A stretch of DNA of 53,789 nucleotides from an uncultured Photobacterium sp. (GCF_947039875.1 NZ_CAMRAN010000028.1:1-53789), one strand, 5' to 3'; counted from the first letter of the stretch, positions 30,072 to 42,497 are shown. Notes: generated by a model not told the origin, from the sequence alone. Translations and numbers: made by a program.

Positions 30072-32993
30072 TTAGTTATGGCTAACAACAATTAAACGCA
30101 GTGAATCCAGTTGAATTTGAGCTTTAGCAATGTAGTCTGTTAAATCCAAAATTTGAGATTCAATCAATTCTAACTCGTCATCACGAATGTTAGGGTTAAC
30201 TGCTTTTAGTGCCAGTAAACGTTGATGCTCAGCACGTAATGTTGCTTCCATCTCGGCTTGTGCTTGGCTACGTACGGTAACTAACTCTTTGTCAATTTCA
30301 CGTTCAGCATGAGCAATAAGAGTATGGATTTCTTTTTGTACTGAGTTGACTAACTTGCTGCCTAAATGACGGTTAATTGGGCTTAACTGACGGTTAAAGC
30401 TTTCAAACTCAACATTGGCAGACAGATTATTACCTTTGCTATCAAGTAGAATGCGAATAGGTGTTTTAGGTAAGAAACGACCAATACCCGATTGTTTTGG
30501 TGCTTGCGCATCAACCACGTAAATCAGTTCTAATAACAAAGTACCGACAGGCAGTGCTTTGTTTTTCAGTAATGAAACTGCCGTTGTTCCGACACCTTCA
30601 CTCAATAGCAATTCAATACCACCTTGAATCATTGGGTGTTCCCAGCTGATAAAGTGCAGATCTTCGCGTGATAGCGCAGTATTACGATCAAATGTGATGG
30701 TACAACCGTCGTAAGGTAAGCCAGGGTAGCTTGCAACCATCATGTGCTCTGACGGTGTTACTACAATTGCGTTTTCACCCTTGTCGTCTTGGTTAAGACC
30801 AATGGTATCAAATAAGCCTAGTGCAAAAGAGACCAAGTTGGTATCGCCATCTTTGCTGCTAATTTGTTCCACTAACTGTTGTGCGGCTTCGCCACCATTG
30901 GAGTGGATTTCAAGTAAGCGGTCACGGCCTTGTTCAAGTTTACCTTTAAGTTCGTTATGTAGTGCCGCACTTTGAGTGATCACCGCTTCCAGTGCGTCAC
31001 TGTCTTGCTTATCACTAGCAAGTAGTGTGATTAAATCTTCACATACCGCTTCATAAACAGGACGACCCGTTGGGCAGGTTTCTTCAAACGCGTTTAAGCC
31101 CTCGTTAAACCAACGTGCTAATAAGGCTTGTGAGGTGCCTTCAAGGTGCGGTACGTGGATTTCAATTTCACGTTGCTGACCGATACGATCTAAACGACCA
31201 ATACGTTGCTCTAACAAGTCAGGGTTACTTGGTAAATCGAACATCACTAATTGATTAGCAAATTGGAAGTTACGACCTTCTGAACCAATCTCTGAACAGA
31301 TTAATACCTGAGCACCACTCTCTTCTTGCGCAAAATACGCCGCCGCTTTATCACGTTCAATGATCGACATACCTTCGTGGAACACGGTCGCACGAATACC
31401 CTCACGCTCACGTAGGGCTTGCTCTAACGTTAATGCGGTTTGAGCACGAGAACAGATCACCAATACTTTCTCATTACGGTTGGCTTTTAGCATATCTAGC
31501 AACCAGTTAATGCGAGGGTCAAAGTTCCACCATGTCGCTGATTCACCTTCAAACTCTTGATAGATATCTTCAGGATAAAGCAGTTTAATCGCTTTTTCGT
31601 TAATGCTTAGTTTACCTGCCATCATGCCAGCTACACGCATCGCGGTGCTGTACTGATTTGGCATTGGTAATGGGTACATATTAAGGTGACGCTTAGGGAA
31701 ACCTTTGATTGCTGAACGAGTATTACGGAATAATACGCGGCCAGTACCGTGACGATCCATTAGGTTACGGATCAACTCGTGGCGTGCTTCTAGCGCCTCA
31801 GCATCATCTGCTGTGGTTGCATTTTCAATCGCAGTGATCATTGGCTCAACGTTTTGGCCTGCAAGTAAGTCGACTAGAGTTTGCTTAGCGTTGCTATCAA
31901 GTTTTTCACCTGCAAGTAATTTTGATACGGCGTCAGCAACCGGCTCATATTGACGTTCTTCTTCGACGAAGGCTTCGTAATCGTAAAAACGATCAGGGTC
32001 TAATAAGCGTAGGCGGGCAAAGTGACTTTCACGGCCTAATTGTTCAGGGGTTGCCGTTAGCAGTAATACGCCCGGTGTTTTTTCAGCAATAGCTTCAACC
32101 ACTTGGTATTGACGGCTTGGACGCTCTTCACTCCATTCAAGGTGGTGCGCTTCATCGACAATGAGTAGATCCCAATCAGCATCTAATGCTTGCTCAAAGC
32201 GACGGCGGCTTTTACGTAGAAAATCAAGTGAACACAGTACGTATTGTGCGGTATCAAATGGGTTAGCTGCATCTGCTAAAGACTCAACACAACGCTCTTC
32301 ATCAAAAATAGAAAAGTGCAGATTAAAGCGGCGCATCATTTCCACTAACCATTGATGTTGCAGTGTTTCTGGCACTAAAATTAGAATACGTTCAGCACGA
32401 CCAGATAGCACTTGTTGGTGAATGATCATGCCCGCTTCAATGGTTTTACCTAAACCTACTTCATCGGCTAAAAGTACGCGTGGTGCATAACGACGACCGA
32501 CTTCATGAGCGATATAAAGCTGGTGCGGAATTAAACCTGCACGCATGCCACATAAACCACGCAATGGACTTTTTAGTTGTTCATATTGATTTTTTAGCGC
32601 GCGGTAACGTAATGCAAATCGATCCATACGATCAATTTGACCTGCAAATAATTTATCTTGCGGTTTATTAAAACGAATTTGATGGCTTAAAAATATTTCA
32701 CGTAACGCGACATCGCTTTCTTCGGTATCTATACGGGTACCGATATAAGTGATAATTCCTTTATCTTCTTCGATCGATTCAACTTTGAGCGACCAGCCTT
32801 CGTGGCTTTCAATCACATCGCCAACATTAAACATTACACGGGTAACTGGTGCATCATGTCGAGCGTATAAACGGTTTTCATCTGATGCTGGAAACATCAA
32901 GCTAACAGTGCGAGGCTCAATCGCGACGACTGTTCCCAAACCTAAATCACTTTCTGTATCACTGATCCAACGTTGACCCAAAGCAAATGGCAT
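30072..32993 (-). CDS. rapA: RapA, RNA polymerase recycling ATPase
   Basis: RapA (HepA) is a Swi2/Snf2 translocase bound to RNA polymerase that helps recycle it after termination. The 973-residue product (E. coli 968) has N-terminal Tudor-like domains (about 1-110), Walker A DEVGLGKT (177-184), DEAHH (280-284), and the helicase C half with [19 protein letters not shown] followed by [11 protein letters not shown]. The C-terminal spacer and Rpb-type domains complete the length. Upstream, 32994-33334 is shared with the divergent PhoH gene. Confidence 0.97.
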   Translation of the reverse strand: MPFALGQRWISDTESDLGLGTVVAIEPRTVSLMFPASDENRLYARHDAPVTRVMFNVGDVIESHEGWSLKVESIEEDKGIITYIGTRIDTEESDVALREIFLSHQIRFNKPQDKLFAGQIDRMDRFALRYRALKNQYEQLKSPLRGLCGMRAGLIPHQLYIAHEVGRRYAPRVLLADEVGLGKTIEAGMIIHQQVLSGRAERILILVPETLQHQWLVEMMRRFNLHFSIFDEERCVESLADAANPFDTAQYVLCSLDFLRKSRRRFEQALDADWDLLIVDEAHHLEWSEERPSRQYQVVEAIAEKTPGVLLLTATPEQLGRESHFARLRLLDPDRFYDYEAFVEEERQYEPVADAVSKLLAGEKLDSNAKQTLVDLLAGQNVEPMITAIENATTADDAEALEARHELIRNLMDRHGTGRVLFRNTRSAIKGFPKRHLNMYPLPMPNQYSTAMRVAGMMAGKLSINEKAIKLLYPEDIYQEFEGESATWWNFDPRINWLLDMLKANRNEKVLVICSRAQTALTLEQALREREGIRATVFHEGMSIIERDKAAAYFAQEESGAQVLICSEIGSEGRNFQFANQLVMFDLPSNPDLLEQRIGRLDRIGQQREIEIHVPHLEGTSQALLARWFNEGLNAFEETCPTGRPVYEAVCEDLITLLASDKQDSDALEAVITQSAALHNELKGKLEQGRDRLLEIHSNGGEAAQQLVEQISSKDGDTNLVSFALGLFDTIGLNQDDKGENAIVVTPSEHMMVASYPGLPYDGCTITFDRNTALSREDLHFISWEHPMIQGGIELLLSEGVGTTAVSLLKNKALPVGTLLLELIYVVDAQAPKQSGIGRFLPKTPIRILLDSKGNNLSANVEFESFNRQLSPINRHLGSKLVNSVQKEIHTLIAHAEREIDKELVTVRSQAQAEMEATLRAEHQRLLALKAVNPNIRDDELELIESQILDLTDYIAKAQIQLDSLRLIVVSHN

Positions 32994-33334
32994 AGTGCTA
33001 GAAACCTTCTAATTATTTGATATAAAGGAAATATTATAATTCGCGTTGTCTATTTATCGTCTATAATAAAACTAAATGCATAGATGAATAATATGGCATA
33101 CGCATAACTCAAAAATGGGGGAGTTATGTTACTGCATGATGTGATTAAGGTCACGGTGAAAGTGTGCAAAAGAAGCGTGAGTCTTAATGCCATTCTAGTT
33201 TAATCAATAGATGCTTTAATTGTTATGCCTATTGATCGTTATAAATGCTGTAATTAACACAAACGTTAATTTTGACGTAAGCTAAAAGAGTGATAGCCAA
33301 GTTTATTGTTGTTCGCCTTACCAAGGAGGTGCTT
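32994..33334. other. Divergent rapA-phoH control region
   Basis: No coding frame is supported here. The region must hold both promoters. The one clear motif is the CRP-like dyad at 33140-33155. Confidence 0.55.
33137..33158. promoter_or_regulatory. Probable CRP site
   Basis: TGTGA (33140-33144), TTAAGG, then TCACG (33151-33155) matches TGTGA-N6-TCACA at nine of ten core positions. It lies about 180 bases before the PhoH start and 145 before rapA, so which gene it serves is open. Confidence 0.5.
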
Positions 33335-34711
33335 ATGGACAATGCCGAACGGAAACTGTTTGTACTTGATACAAATATTCTGCTTCATGAACCTCTCGCT
33401 ATCTTTTCTTTCCAGGAACACGATGTCGTGATCCCGATGACGGTTCTGGAAGAATTAGATCGTATTAAAGACAGTAAGCGTGATGTTTCACGTGATGCGC
33501 GGGTTGCTATTCGCGCGCTAGAAAATATCTTTCACGATGCGACCCCTGAGCAAATTTCAGCGGGAATTCCTTTTAATGATCAGATTCCACATAACGGCAC
33601 TATTGCTATTTTTGCTGATTATGAAGTCAAACAAACGGTGCATGCTTTTAGTGATAAAGCAGGTGATAACCGTATTCTTAATAGTGTTCTTTTTCTACAA
33701 CAAAAACATACCCCTAGAAGCGTAGTATTAGTGACGAAAGATATCAATATGCGCTTACGAGCCAAAGGGGCTGGGGTGCTGAATGTTGATGATTATCGCT
33801 CCGATCAATTGATTGATGATATCGCCTTACTCAGTAAAGGTTTTCACCGTTATCAAGGTAATTTTTGGAGTAATGTCGCTGAATGCCATTCTGAAAATCG
33901 CGGTAGTTCAACCTTACATATTTTGCCTCGATCGTTATTTGATAATCCGTACATGAATCAATATTTACTGGATGACAGTGAAGAATTTGCCGCGCGAATC
34001 AAAGCGATTGATGGTGAAGAGGTTACGATTAAAGACATCAGTTACGAACGCTTAATGCATCGCCAAGCATGGGGGGTTCATCCTAAAAACATTTATCAAG
34101 GTATGGCATTGGACGCTATGCTCGATCCCAGTATTGATTTAGTGATATTAACTGGTCCTGCTGGTTGTGGTAAAACCATTTTAGCGATGGCAGCAGCGTT
34201 AGAGCAGGTGATAGAAAAAGGCATGTATGACAAGATAATTGTTACGCGTAATACACCTGAAATTGCTGAATCTATTGGCTTTTTACCCGGTACTGAAGAA
34301 GAAAAAATGTTACCGTGGTTAGCGGCGGTTACCGACACCATGGAAGCATTACATAAGCATGATGTCTGCACTGATGGTTCAATGAAATATATTTTTGATA
34401 AAGCCAATATTCAATTTAAATCGATTAACTTTATGCGTGGACGTTCAATTCAAAATGCCTTTGTGCTGCTTGATGAGTGTCAAAATTTAACTGCATCACA
34501 GATAAAAACCATTATTACCCGTTGTGGTGAGGGGACTAAGTTGGTGTGCTCGGGTAACTTGGCGCAAATTGATTCCAATTATCTATCACCAGTAACATCA
34601 GGATTAACTTACATTGTTGAACGGTTTAAACATTTTGAGGGTAGCGCCAATATTTATATTAATGGTGTGGTGCGAAGTCGTTTAGCTGAATTTGCGGAAG
34701 AAAATCTTTAA
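33335..34711 (+). CDS. PIN-PhoH family ATPase/ribonuclease-like protein
   Basis: This 458-residue protein joins an N-terminal PIN nuclease domain to a C-terminal PhoH ATPase, the arrangement called PhoH2 (YlaK type). The PIN part opens FVLDTNILLHEP, with its first acidic residue at D12. The PhoH part has the P-loop GPAGCGKT (274-281) and FVLLDECQNL as Walker B. Characterised PhoH2 proteins act as RNA helicases and RNases; the role here is inferred. A near-perfect AAGGAGGT ribosome site fixes the start at 33335 over an ATG-like frame 45 bases upstream. It is monocistronic. Confidence 0.92.
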   Translation: MDNAERKLFVLDTNILLHEPLAIFSFQEHDVVIPMTVLEELDRIKDSKRDVSRDARVAIRALENIFHDATPEQISAGIPFNDQIPHNGTIAIFADYEVKQTVHAFSDKAGDNRILNSVLFLQQKHTPRSVVLVTKDINMRLRAKGAGVLNVDDYRSDQLIDDIALLSKGFHRYQGNFWSNVAECHSENRGSSTLHILPRSLFDNPYMNQYLLDDSEEFAARIKAIDGEEVTIKDISYERLMHRQAWGVHPKNIYQGMALDAMLDPSIDLVILTGPAGCGKTILAMAAALEQVIEKGMYDKIIVTRNTPEIAESIGFLPGTEEEKMLPWLAAVTDTMEALHKHDVCTDGSMKYIFDKANIQFKSINFMRGRSIQNAFVLLDECQNLTASQIKTIITRCGEGTKLVCSGNLAQIDSNYLSPVTSGLTYIVERFKHFEGSANIYINGVVRSRLAEFAEENL

Positions 34712-34740
34712 GTTCATCGTTGTTGTTTTAATAATATAAA

Positions 34741-34776
34741 CCGAGCTCTAGGGATAACATACTGAGCTCGGCTTTG
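34741..34776. terminator. Dyad between phoH and thiQ, probable shared terminator
   Basis: CCGAGCTC (34741-34748) and GAGCTCGG (34764-34771) are a perfect inverted repeat with a 15-base loop. Only short T stretches follow on either strand, so termination may be weak. Confidence 0.55.
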
Positions 34777-34789
34777 TTTATGGCCGTTA

Positions 34790-35512
34790 TTACGCTAAGC
34801 CTAAGTAATGACGTAAGTCTGGTTGTTGGGAGTGGTTTAATAGCGCATCAGTCTCCCCAAATGCTTTCACTTCTCCGTTATCAATAAAGATGCATTTATT
34901 GGCGATTTTTTTAGCATCATCAGGGCTATGAGTGATCATTAATACGGTGATGGCTTGCTGCTGAGTCAGTTGCTGTACCAGCTGTAGCATGTCGTTACGC
35001 AACGTAGGATCAAGTGCCGAAAACGGTTCATCAAGCAATAATAAAGGCCGTTGTCGAATTAAACAGCGCGCTAATGCCACCCGCTGACGCTGTCCGCCAG
35101 ATAGTTGCTCGGGTAGGCGGGGTAAATACGCTGTTAATCCCACTTTTTCTGCTGCATCATGTACCTGTTGGCGTTGCTGGGTACTCAATTTAAGACGAGG
35201 ATCAACGCCAAGAGCAATGTTTTCATAGACCGTTAAATGCGGAAATAAATTATGCTCTTGAAACAGCATTGATAATGGTCGTTGAGCAGGGTCAAGCGTA
35301 ATAATTGATTGCTGGTGGATGGTTATATCACCATGTTGTGGCTGTAAAAACCCCGCAATAAGCGCCAATAAGGTACTTTTCCCTGCACCACTTGGACCGA
35401 TTAACGCCGCAATATCACCTTGTTGAAGGCTAAAGTTAAAGCTTAACAGCATAGGATGTTCATGTTGGCGTTGAGGTTGATAGGTATAACATAATTGGTT
35501 TATATCAAGCAT
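34790..35512 (-). CDS. thiQ: Thiamine ABC transporter ATPase ThiQ
   Basis: ThiQ powers import of thiamine and its phosphates. The product is 240 residues. Walker A GPSGAGKST is at 39-47, the signature LSGGQ at 137-141 and Walker B LLLLDE at 157-162. I start at the ATG that overlaps the end of thiP by eight bases (MLDINQLCYTY); a frame 42 bases longer lies fully inside thiP. It is the last gene of thiB-thiP-thiQ, downstream of a TPP riboswitch. Confidence 0.94.
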   Translation of the reverse strand: MLDINQLCYTYQPQRQHEHPMLLSFNFSLQQGDIAALIGPSGAGKSTLLALIAGFLQPQHGDITIHQQSIITLDPAQRPLSMLFQEHNLFPHLTVYENIALGVDPRLKLSTQQRQQVHDAAEKVGLTAYLPRLPEQLSGGQRQRVALARCLIRQRPLLLLDEPFSALDPTLRNDMLQLVQQLTQQQAITVLMITHSPDDAKKIANKCIFIDNGEVKAFGETDALLNHSQQPDLRHYLGLA

Positions 35513-37112
35513 GGTGTTTGCCTTTGGTACGCCGAGGCTGGAAACAATATTCAATCGCGCTGAATAAACCTAAGCTGAGTAATAACAATAATAATGCCGC
35601 CACAGCAGCACCATCCATGCGATAGCTACCCATTAATTGGAATAAATACAGTGGTAGCGTTTGAAAATCTTGGCTACCAAATAAAGCAATTGCCCCAAGA
35701 TCACCCAGTGACAATACTAAGCTGATAGCCAATGACTGTGCAATCGGTTTACGCAGTGCTCGCCACTCTACAAGTCGTAATCGAGACCAACCACGCATGC
35801 CTAAACTATGACATAACGTATTGTATTGTTGAGCAATATGCAGCATGGGTTGGCTAAGGGTTTTGATCACATAAGGCAGTGCCATTAAAGCATTAACCCC
35901 TACTACAACCCAAAAAGCAGCGCCATAGGCATCGGTATATTGACGCAGTAATAAGAAAATACCGGTACTTAATACTAGCCCTGGAGTAACTAAAATAATG
36001 GTGCCGATCATTTCAATACTATCGGCACTCAAACGTTGTTTATTTAAGCGTAATTGTCGACTCGCGAGTAAGATCATCATGCCAAAAACAAACGCTAAGC
36101 TACATGCCATGACCGCAATTTCAAGTGAATTAGCGACTGCATGCCACAGTGCCGGTTGTTGTAATAACTGCGGCAGTTGACGGTTTAATCCAGCAATAAA
36201 AACTGCAATAATTGGTGGGATAACCAGCAATATTGCAGCCACGATCCAACTCCAATCCCACCATTTTGCACGCCAATTATCTTGATAATTAACCACATTT
36301 TTACCCACAGAGGCACTAAAGGTTGCTAGTGGTTTGGCAAAGCGATGGCTAAGTAACACTAATCCTCCACAAAGTAACATTTGCCACAGCGCTAAAATAG
36401 CACCAGTAGCAAGATCGAAGTCATAGCGAATCGCTTGGTAAATTGCCAGTTCAATGGTGGTTGATTTAGGACCGCCCCCTAGTGACATGATCACCGCAAA
36501 ACTGGTAAAACACAGCATGAAAATAAGCCCCGCCACATGGGGCAATTGTTGACGTAACCGAGGCCAAGCGACAAGTTTGAATTTATACCAGCCACGAAGA
36601 TCTAAATGGGCGGCTAATTGATGTTGTTCATAGGGAATTGATTCTAGACTTTGGAGTAAAAAGCGTACCGCTAATGGTAAGTTGAGAAACACATGTGCCA
36701 GTAAAATGCCACTTAAACCATAAATGTTTAGTCGGGGTAATCCGAGCCAGCTTAACCCATGGCTAATGATACCGCTTTTGCCGTAGATCGCTAATAAGCC
36801 AAACACCGCCACTAATACAGGCATCACTAGCGTCATCGCAAACAAACGTAATAACAGTTGTTTACCTATAAAATTGCGTCGTGATAGTGCGTAAGCAATC
36901 GCAATTGCAGGCACAATACTGAGTAAAGTAGACAGCAAGGCTTGGTAAAAACTAAATCGCGTCACATGACGTAGATAAGGATCATGCCATAAGCTACTCA
37001 GTTGCCATTGCCCAGCATGAAGTATAAGGCTGGTGATCGCGGCGATCACCAGTAATAAAATAAGCCCGACACTTAATAGTCCGGGCAGAAGTTGAGTTAC
37101 ACGTTTATTCAC
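35505..37112 (-). CDS. thiP: Thiamine ABC transporter permease ThiP
   Basis: ThiP is the membrane channel of the thiamine importer. It is one chain of 535 residues with about twelve hydrophobic segments forming two fused permease domains, as in E. coli. The EAA-type coupling loops are seen as AAHLDLRGWYKFKLVAWPRLR in the first half and SLGMRGWSRLRLVEWRALRK in the second. The start is GTG, 12 bases after the thiB stop, without a clear ribosome site, suggesting coupled translation. Confidence 0.94.
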   Translation of the reverse strand: MNKRVTQLLPGLLSVGLILLLVIAAITSLILHAGQWQLSSLWHDPYLRHVTRFSFYQALLSTLLSIVPAIAIAYALSRRNFIGKQLLLRLFAMTLVMPVLVAVFGLLAIYGKSGIISHGLSWLGLPRLNIYGLSGILLAHVFLNLPLAVRFLLQSLESIPYEQHQLAAHLDLRGWYKFKLVAWPRLRQQLPHVAGLIFMLCFTSFAVIMSLGGGPKSTTIELAIYQAIRYDFDLATGAILALWQMLLCGGLVLLSHRFAKPLATFSASVGKNVVNYQDNWRAKWWDWSWIVAAILLVIPPIIAVFIAGLNRQLPQLLQQPALWHAVANSLEIAVMACSLAFVFGMMILLASRQLRLNKQRLSADSIEMIGTIILVTPGLVLSTGIFLLLRQYTDAYGAAFWVVVGVNALMALPYVIKTLSQPMLHIAQQYNTLCHSLGMRGWSRLRLVEWRALRKPIAQSLAISLVLSLGDLGAIALFGSQDFQTLPLYLFQLMGSYRMDGAAVAALLLLLLSLGLFSAIEYCFQPRRTKGKHHA

Positions 37113-37124
37113 AACGGTATGCCA

Positions 37125-38123
37125 TTATTGGGTCAGCGCTTGCTGCCATTCTCGAATCCATTCTTTACGCTTGTGAGCCACTTCATCAGCACTAAATTCT
37201 AATGCTTTATCTGGCACGCTTAATTGATTAAATGCGGCGGGCAGTGGTTGTTTAGTAACAGGATACATCCAGTTGTGGGTCGCAATTTGAGATTGAAACC
37301 CATCACTGACAATGAACTGCATAAATTGATCTGCTAGTTTAGGATGTGGGCTATTTTTCATTTTGGCGGCAACTTCAACCTGCATGTAATGACCTTCTTT
37401 AAAGTTGGCCGCTTTATACTGATTTTTATGCTCTTCCATAATGTGATAAGCCGGTGAGGTGGTGTAAGACAATACCATATCAGCTTCACCATCAAGGAAC
37501 ATGCTGTAAGCTTCTGACCAGCCTTTTGTTACCGTTACTGTGTGTTTAGCAAGTTGTTGCCATGCGGCAGTCGCTTTATCGCCGTACACTGATTTTATCC
37601 ATAACATCAGCCCTTGACCTGGGGTTGAGGTGCGCGGATCTTGGTAGATGATACTGATGTTTTGATCGTTAACCAGCGCTTTTAAACTGGTGGGTGGATG
37701 GGGTAATTTGGTGCTGTCATAAACAAACGCAAAATAGCCATAATCAAAAGGAATAAAGGTATCGTCATGCCAACCTTTAGGTAAGGTTAATTTACTTAGA
37801 TCAACATGTTGTTTTGCCAGTAATCCCGTTTGTTTAGCTTCAGTCATCAGGTTGTTATCAAGCCCCAATAGAATATCCGCTTGGCTACGGCTGCCTTCTA
37901 AACGAACTCGATTAAGAATTGATACGCCATCTTCTAAAGAGACAAAGTTAACTTTGCAACCATCGCATTGGGCTTCAAAGGCTTTTTTGATAATAGGTCC
38001 AGGCCCCCACTCGGATGAAAACGAGCTGTAGGTATAAACATTAAGGGTATTATCGGCCGCCAAGACGTTATTTGAGAGTAACGCTATCGATATTAGCGGT
38101 AAAAGTGTGTAACTGATTTTCAC
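37125..38123 (-). CDS. thiB: Thiamine-binding periplasmic protein ThiB (TbpA)
   Basis: ThiB captures thiamine, thiamine phosphate and TPP in the periplasm. The 332-residue product has a signal peptide of about 22 residues (ending SNNVLA) and then TLNVYTYSSFSSEWGPGP, the typical first strand of this class of binding protein. Two cysteines (CDGC) lie close together near residue 55. The start is GTG, supported by AGGAG six bases before it. It is first in the operon behind the TPP riboswitch. Confidence 0.94.
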   Translation of the reverse strand: MKISYTLLPLISIALLSNNVLAADNTLNVYTYSSFSSEWGPGPIIKKAFEAQCDGCKVNFVSLEDGVSILNRVRLEGSRSQADILLGLDNNLMTEAKQTGLLAKQHVDLSKLTLPKGWHDDTFIPFDYGYFAFVYDSTKLPHPPTSLKALVNDQNISIIYQDPRTSTPGQGLMLWIKSVYGDKATAAWQQLAKHTVTVTKGWSEAYSMFLDGEADMVLSYTTSPAYHIMEEHKNQYKAANFKEGHYMQVEVAAKMKNSPHPKLADQFMQFIVSDGFQSQIATHNWMYPVTKQPLPAAFNQLSVPDKALEFSADEVAHKRKEWIREWQQALTQ

Positions 38124-38245
38124 TATGCGCTCCTGATGTCAGCATCCTGCGAACAAAATAAAAAGAGAGAGCGGCACAGGCTTGAGAGGTAGTAGCAGCA
38201 TGCTGTAATAGCAGCTAGACAGGGGTAAAATACCCATGCGTTTCT

Positions 38246-38339
38246 CAATTCCTACGCCAGCATTACCTGGTTCAGGTTCAATGGGTTCTGCTATATCAAT
38301 CAAGATAATAACAACAATCTCAGCCTAATGGCTCCCCAA
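38246..38339 (-). promoter_or_regulatory. TPP riboswitch (THI element)
   Basis: Read on the minus strand, the aptamer keeps the conserved blocks in order: GGGGAGCC (38337-38330), GGCTGAGA, AACCC, GAACCTGAACCAGGTAATGC and TGGCGTAGGAA. About 120 bases separate it from the thiB start. I see no convincing GC-rich terminator there, so control may act on translation or through a hairpin I cannot fold by eye. TPP binding is expected to switch thiBPQ off. Confidence 0.93.
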
Positions 38340-38376
38340 TGAGAACACGAGCATTGTACCTGTAACTTGTACTAAG

Positions 38377-39159
38377 TTATAGCTTCTGATTTAACTGCCA
38401 GTTGTAATCAAATTTAATGTTATCGCCATTGATTTTTTTATGCACTCGATAATGGTTTATATGCTGCAATAAGGCCTGTTGATTACCAAAATCAACGCTA
38501 TACCAATCATAAATTGACGATAAAGTTGTTTGTTTTAAGTTGGTACGTACCCCTTTATTACTATTAATAAAACGGCTGGCAGCATTGTTGAGTTGTCGAT
38601 CAAGGTGATGACTATCAAATACTTGAGGCAGTAAGTCAGGACAACCTAAGCTGGCACAATTAACCGCATAATGAATGCGAGGATCGCGCCAAATCGGACG
38701 TAATATACGATGTTCAATGTCATTTAAACTTAAGGTTTTATTTGTGATGGTCACAATGGGTTGATCCCAAGGGCCAAAACTGAAAAAACCACCGAGTTTA
38801 GTAATTGATGTGATCGGATAATTATCAAGGATCAATTGGACGGTGAGTGCATTATAAAGATTAACCCAATAAGCAAACTGAACATTACGATTATATTGGC
38901 GCGGATCAAGTTTAGCTAACTGATTAATATAATTCTGTAATTGCTGTTTATCGGCGGGAGTCACTGCGCTGTAACGAAACAGTGTTTGTTGTGGGCTAAC
39001 AACTAAGTATTTAGTTAATAATTGTTGCCATGGGTGATGATTGATATCGCGTTGATTGCTGGCCACCTGATCTTGCCAATAAGGTAATAGATCCGCTTTC
39101 GGGGCGGCACATAGAGACCAAGAAGCGAAAATCAACAATAAGCTAAACACAATACGCAT
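38377..39159 (-). CDS. Secreted DUF547 protein
   Basis: This protein of 260 residues has a signal peptide of about 19 residues (SWSLCAA). The DUF547 domain is recognised by FAYWVNLYNALTVQLILDNYP, the IEHRILRP block and DPRIHYAVNCASLGCPDL near residue 165. The cysteine pair in NCASLGC is conserved in the family, whose biochemical function is not known. It lies alone between the thiamine operon and leuD. Confidence 0.85.
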   Translation of the reverse strand: MRIVFSLLLIFASWSLCAAPKADLLPYWQDQVASNQRDINHHPWQQLLTKYLVVSPQQTLFRYSAVTPADKQQLQNYINQLAKLDPRQYNRNVQFAYWVNLYNALTVQLILDNYPITSITKLGGFFSFGPWDQPIVTITNKTLSLNDIEHRILRPIWRDPRIHYAVNCASLGCPDLLPQVFDSHHLDRQLNNAASRFINSNKGVRTNLKQTTLSSIYDWYSVDFGNQQALLQHINHYRVHKKINGDNIKFDYNWQLNQKL

Positions 39160-39233
39160 ACTGAACCTGTTATAAAAAGAGATATCAACAGAAGACCGTA
39201 ATGATATCTGATTTATTACAGCCGAGTAGGGCG

Positions 39234-39266
39234 ATACTAATGCCTGAGATTAACAGGCATTAGTAT
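39234..39266 (-). terminator. Hairpin after leuD
   Basis: ATACTAATGCCTG (39234-39246) and CAGGCATTAGTAT (39254-39266) are a perfect 13-bp inverted repeat with a seven-base loop, 14 bases after the leuD stop. There is no T tract, so it may end or stabilise the leu mRNA rather than act as a standard terminator. Confidence 0.6.
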
Positions 39267-39280
39267 TAAGATTAGTTAAT

Positions 39281-39883
39281 TTAAGCGAGATAAGTAGGAA
39301 TATTAGCTTCATATTCAGCAATTTTCGCTTGGTATTGCAGGGTTAAGCCTATGTTATCTAATCCGTTTAATAGACAGTGACGTCGAAATTCGTCAATTTC
39401 AAATGAATATTGGTTATCGTTCGCTGTTACTGTCATAGCCGCTAGATCTACGGTGATTTTTGCCCCTTCAGTGGTTGCTACATAATCAAATAACGCATCA
39501 ATCTGTGGCGTTGTAAGACGAACAGGGATCATTTGGTTATTGATTGAATTGCCATAAAAAATATCAGCAAAACTAGGGGCGATCATTACTTTAATGCCGT
39601 AATCGGCTAACGCCCATGGTGCATGTTCACGCGATGATCCACAGCCAAAGTTTTCGCGAGCCAGTAAAATGGTTGCACCTTGGTAACGAGGGGCATTCAT
39701 TATAAAATCGGGATTAGGTTGTTGACCGCCATCGTCTAAAAAACGCCAATCATGAAATAAATGTTGTCCAAATCCAGTACGGGTTACTTTTTGAAGAAAC
39801 TGTTTTGGAATAATGGCATCGGTATCAATATTGGCGGTATTTAACGGTACCACTAACCCTGTATGTTGAGTAAAGCCTGTCAT
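39281..39883 (-). CDS. leuD: 3-isopropylmalate dehydratase small subunit
   Basis: LeuD pairs with LeuC to isomerise 2-isopropylmalate to 3-isopropylmalate. The 200-residue product shows the substrate-binding swivel domain with [13 protein letters not shown] near the start and [18 protein letters not shown], the phosphate-like loop of the aconitase small subunits. AAGGA before the ATG at 39883 and the family start MTGFTQHTG fix the N-terminus; a longer frame runs back into leuC. Last gene of leuABCD. Confidence 0.96.
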   Translation of the reverse strand: MTGFTQHTGLVVPLNTANIDTDAIIPKQFLQKVTRTGFGQHLFHDWRFLDDGGQQPNPDFIMNAPRYQGATILLARENFGCGSSREHAPWALADYGIKVMIAPSFADIFYGNSINNQMIPVRLTTPQIDALFDYVATTEGAKITVDLAAMTVTANDNQYSFEIDEFRRHCLLNGLDNIGLTLQYQAKIAEYEANIPTYLA

Positions 39884-39896
39884 AGTTATGTCCTTA

Positions 39897-41342
39897 TTAT
39901 GCCGATACTGGTTCAAGTTGACGAATATCGACAAAGTGTCCTGCACATGCCGCCGCCGCCGCCATGGCTGGGCTGACTAAGTGGGTACGACCATCTCGTC
40001 CCTGACGTCCTTCAAAATTACGGTTACTGGTGGATGCGCATCGCTCTTGAGGGCCTAAGCGATCGTTGTTCATTGCAAGGCACATTGAGCACCCAGGTAA
40101 ACGCCATTCAAACCCCGCTTCAATAAAGATCTTATCTAGGCCTTCTTGCTCTGCTTGAGTTTTTACTTGTTCAGAACCCGGCACGACTAAGGCTTGGACA
40201 TTAGCGGCCACTTTACGGCCTTTAGCAATAGCAGCTGCGGCGCGCATATCTTCGATACGTGAATTGGTACAAGAACCGATAAAAACTTTATCGATAGCAT
40301 AATCAGATAATGATTTATGAGGTTCTAGTCCCATGTAAGCCAAGGCTTTTTTAGCGGATGTTTGCTCAACTAAATCACTGAAACTTTCAGGTGCAGGGAT
40401 CTGCTCATCAACAGCAATCACTTGACCGGGATTCGTGCCCCATGTCACTTGTGGTTTGATCTCGGTAGCATTTAAGGTGACAACTGCATCAAACTCTGCG
40501 TTGTCATCACTGGTGAGGGTTTGCCAATAAGTGATAGCGGCGTCTAAATCAGCACCTTGAGGTGAAAATTTACGGCCTTTAATATAATCAAAAGTAGTTT
40601 GGTCAGGGGCAATTAAGCCTGCTTTTGCACCTAACTCTATCGCCATATTACACACTGTCATACGACCTTCCATCGACAGATCCGTGATAGCTTCGCCACA
40701 AAATTCAACCACATAACCTGTTCCGCCAGCAGCGGTAGTTTTACCGATAATCGCTAGTACGATATCTTTCGCGGTAATACCCTCTGCTACTTTTCCTGTA
40801 ACTTCAATTTTCATGGTTTTAGCGCGAGATTGTTTAAGAGTTTGGGTCGCTAACACATGCTCAACTTCCGAGGTGCCAATACCGAAAGCCAGTGCGCCAA
40901 ATGCACCGTGAGTCGCGGTATGTGAATCGCCACAAACAATAGTCATTCCGGGTAAAGTAATACCTAACTCTGGTCCCATTACATGGACAATACCCTGATA
41001 TTTATGGTTTAAGTCATACAAGGTAACCCCAAAATCAGCACAGTTTTTTGCTAGGGTTTCCATTTGGATTCGTGCCATTTCACCACTGGCGTTAATGTCT
41101 TTGGTTTGAGTTGAAACGTTATGATCCATGGTGGCAAAGGTTTTATTTACTTGGCGAACTTGGCGACCTTGTTCGCGCAGCCCATCAAATGCCTGTGGTG
41201 AGGTCACTTCATGCACTAAATGACGATCAATATATAAGATTGGGTTTTCGCCAGCCGCTGCTACTACCACATGAGCATCATAGACTTTTTGATAAAGTGT
41301 TCTGGCTTGGCTTGAGGGTGACATTATTGTATTCGACATCAT
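39897..41342 (-). CDS. leuC: 3-isopropylmalate dehydratase large subunit
   Basis: LeuC carries the 4Fe-4S cluster of isopropylmalate isomerase. The 481-residue product is about 15 residues longer than E. coli LeuC, mainly at the N-terminus and one central loop. Cluster cysteines are in FIGSCTNSR and GCSMC. The [11 protein letters not shown] and [17 protein letters not shown] blocks are conserved. AAGGA lies five bases before the ATG. It follows leuB by eight bases. Confidence 0.97.
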   Translation of the reverse strand: MMSNTIMSPSSQARTLYQKVYDAHVVVAAAGENPILYIDRHLVHEVTSPQAFDGLREQGRQVRQVNKTFATMDHNVSTQTKDINASGEMARIQMETLAKNCADFGVTLYDLNHKYQGIVHVMGPELGITLPGMTIVCGDSHTATHGAFGALAFGIGTSEVEHVLATQTLKQSRAKTMKIEVTGKVAEGITAKDIVLAIIGKTTAAGGTGYVVEFCGEAITDLSMEGRMTVCNMAIELGAKAGLIAPDQTTFDYIKGRKFSPQGADLDAAITYWQTLTSDDNAEFDAVVTLNATEIKPQVTWGTNPGQVIAVDEQIPAPESFSDLVEQTSAKKALAYMGLEPHKSLSDYAIDKVFIGSCTNSRIEDMRAAAAIAKGRKVAANVQALVVPGSEQVKTQAEQEGLDKIFIEAGFEWRLPGCSMCLAMNNDRLGPQERCASTSNRNFEGRQGRDGRTHLVSPAMAAAAACAGHFVDIRQLEPVSA

Positions 41343-41350
41343 GCTGTTCC

Positions 41351-42484
<1,134 letters not shown>

Positions 42485-42497
42485 TTAATGAATAACG

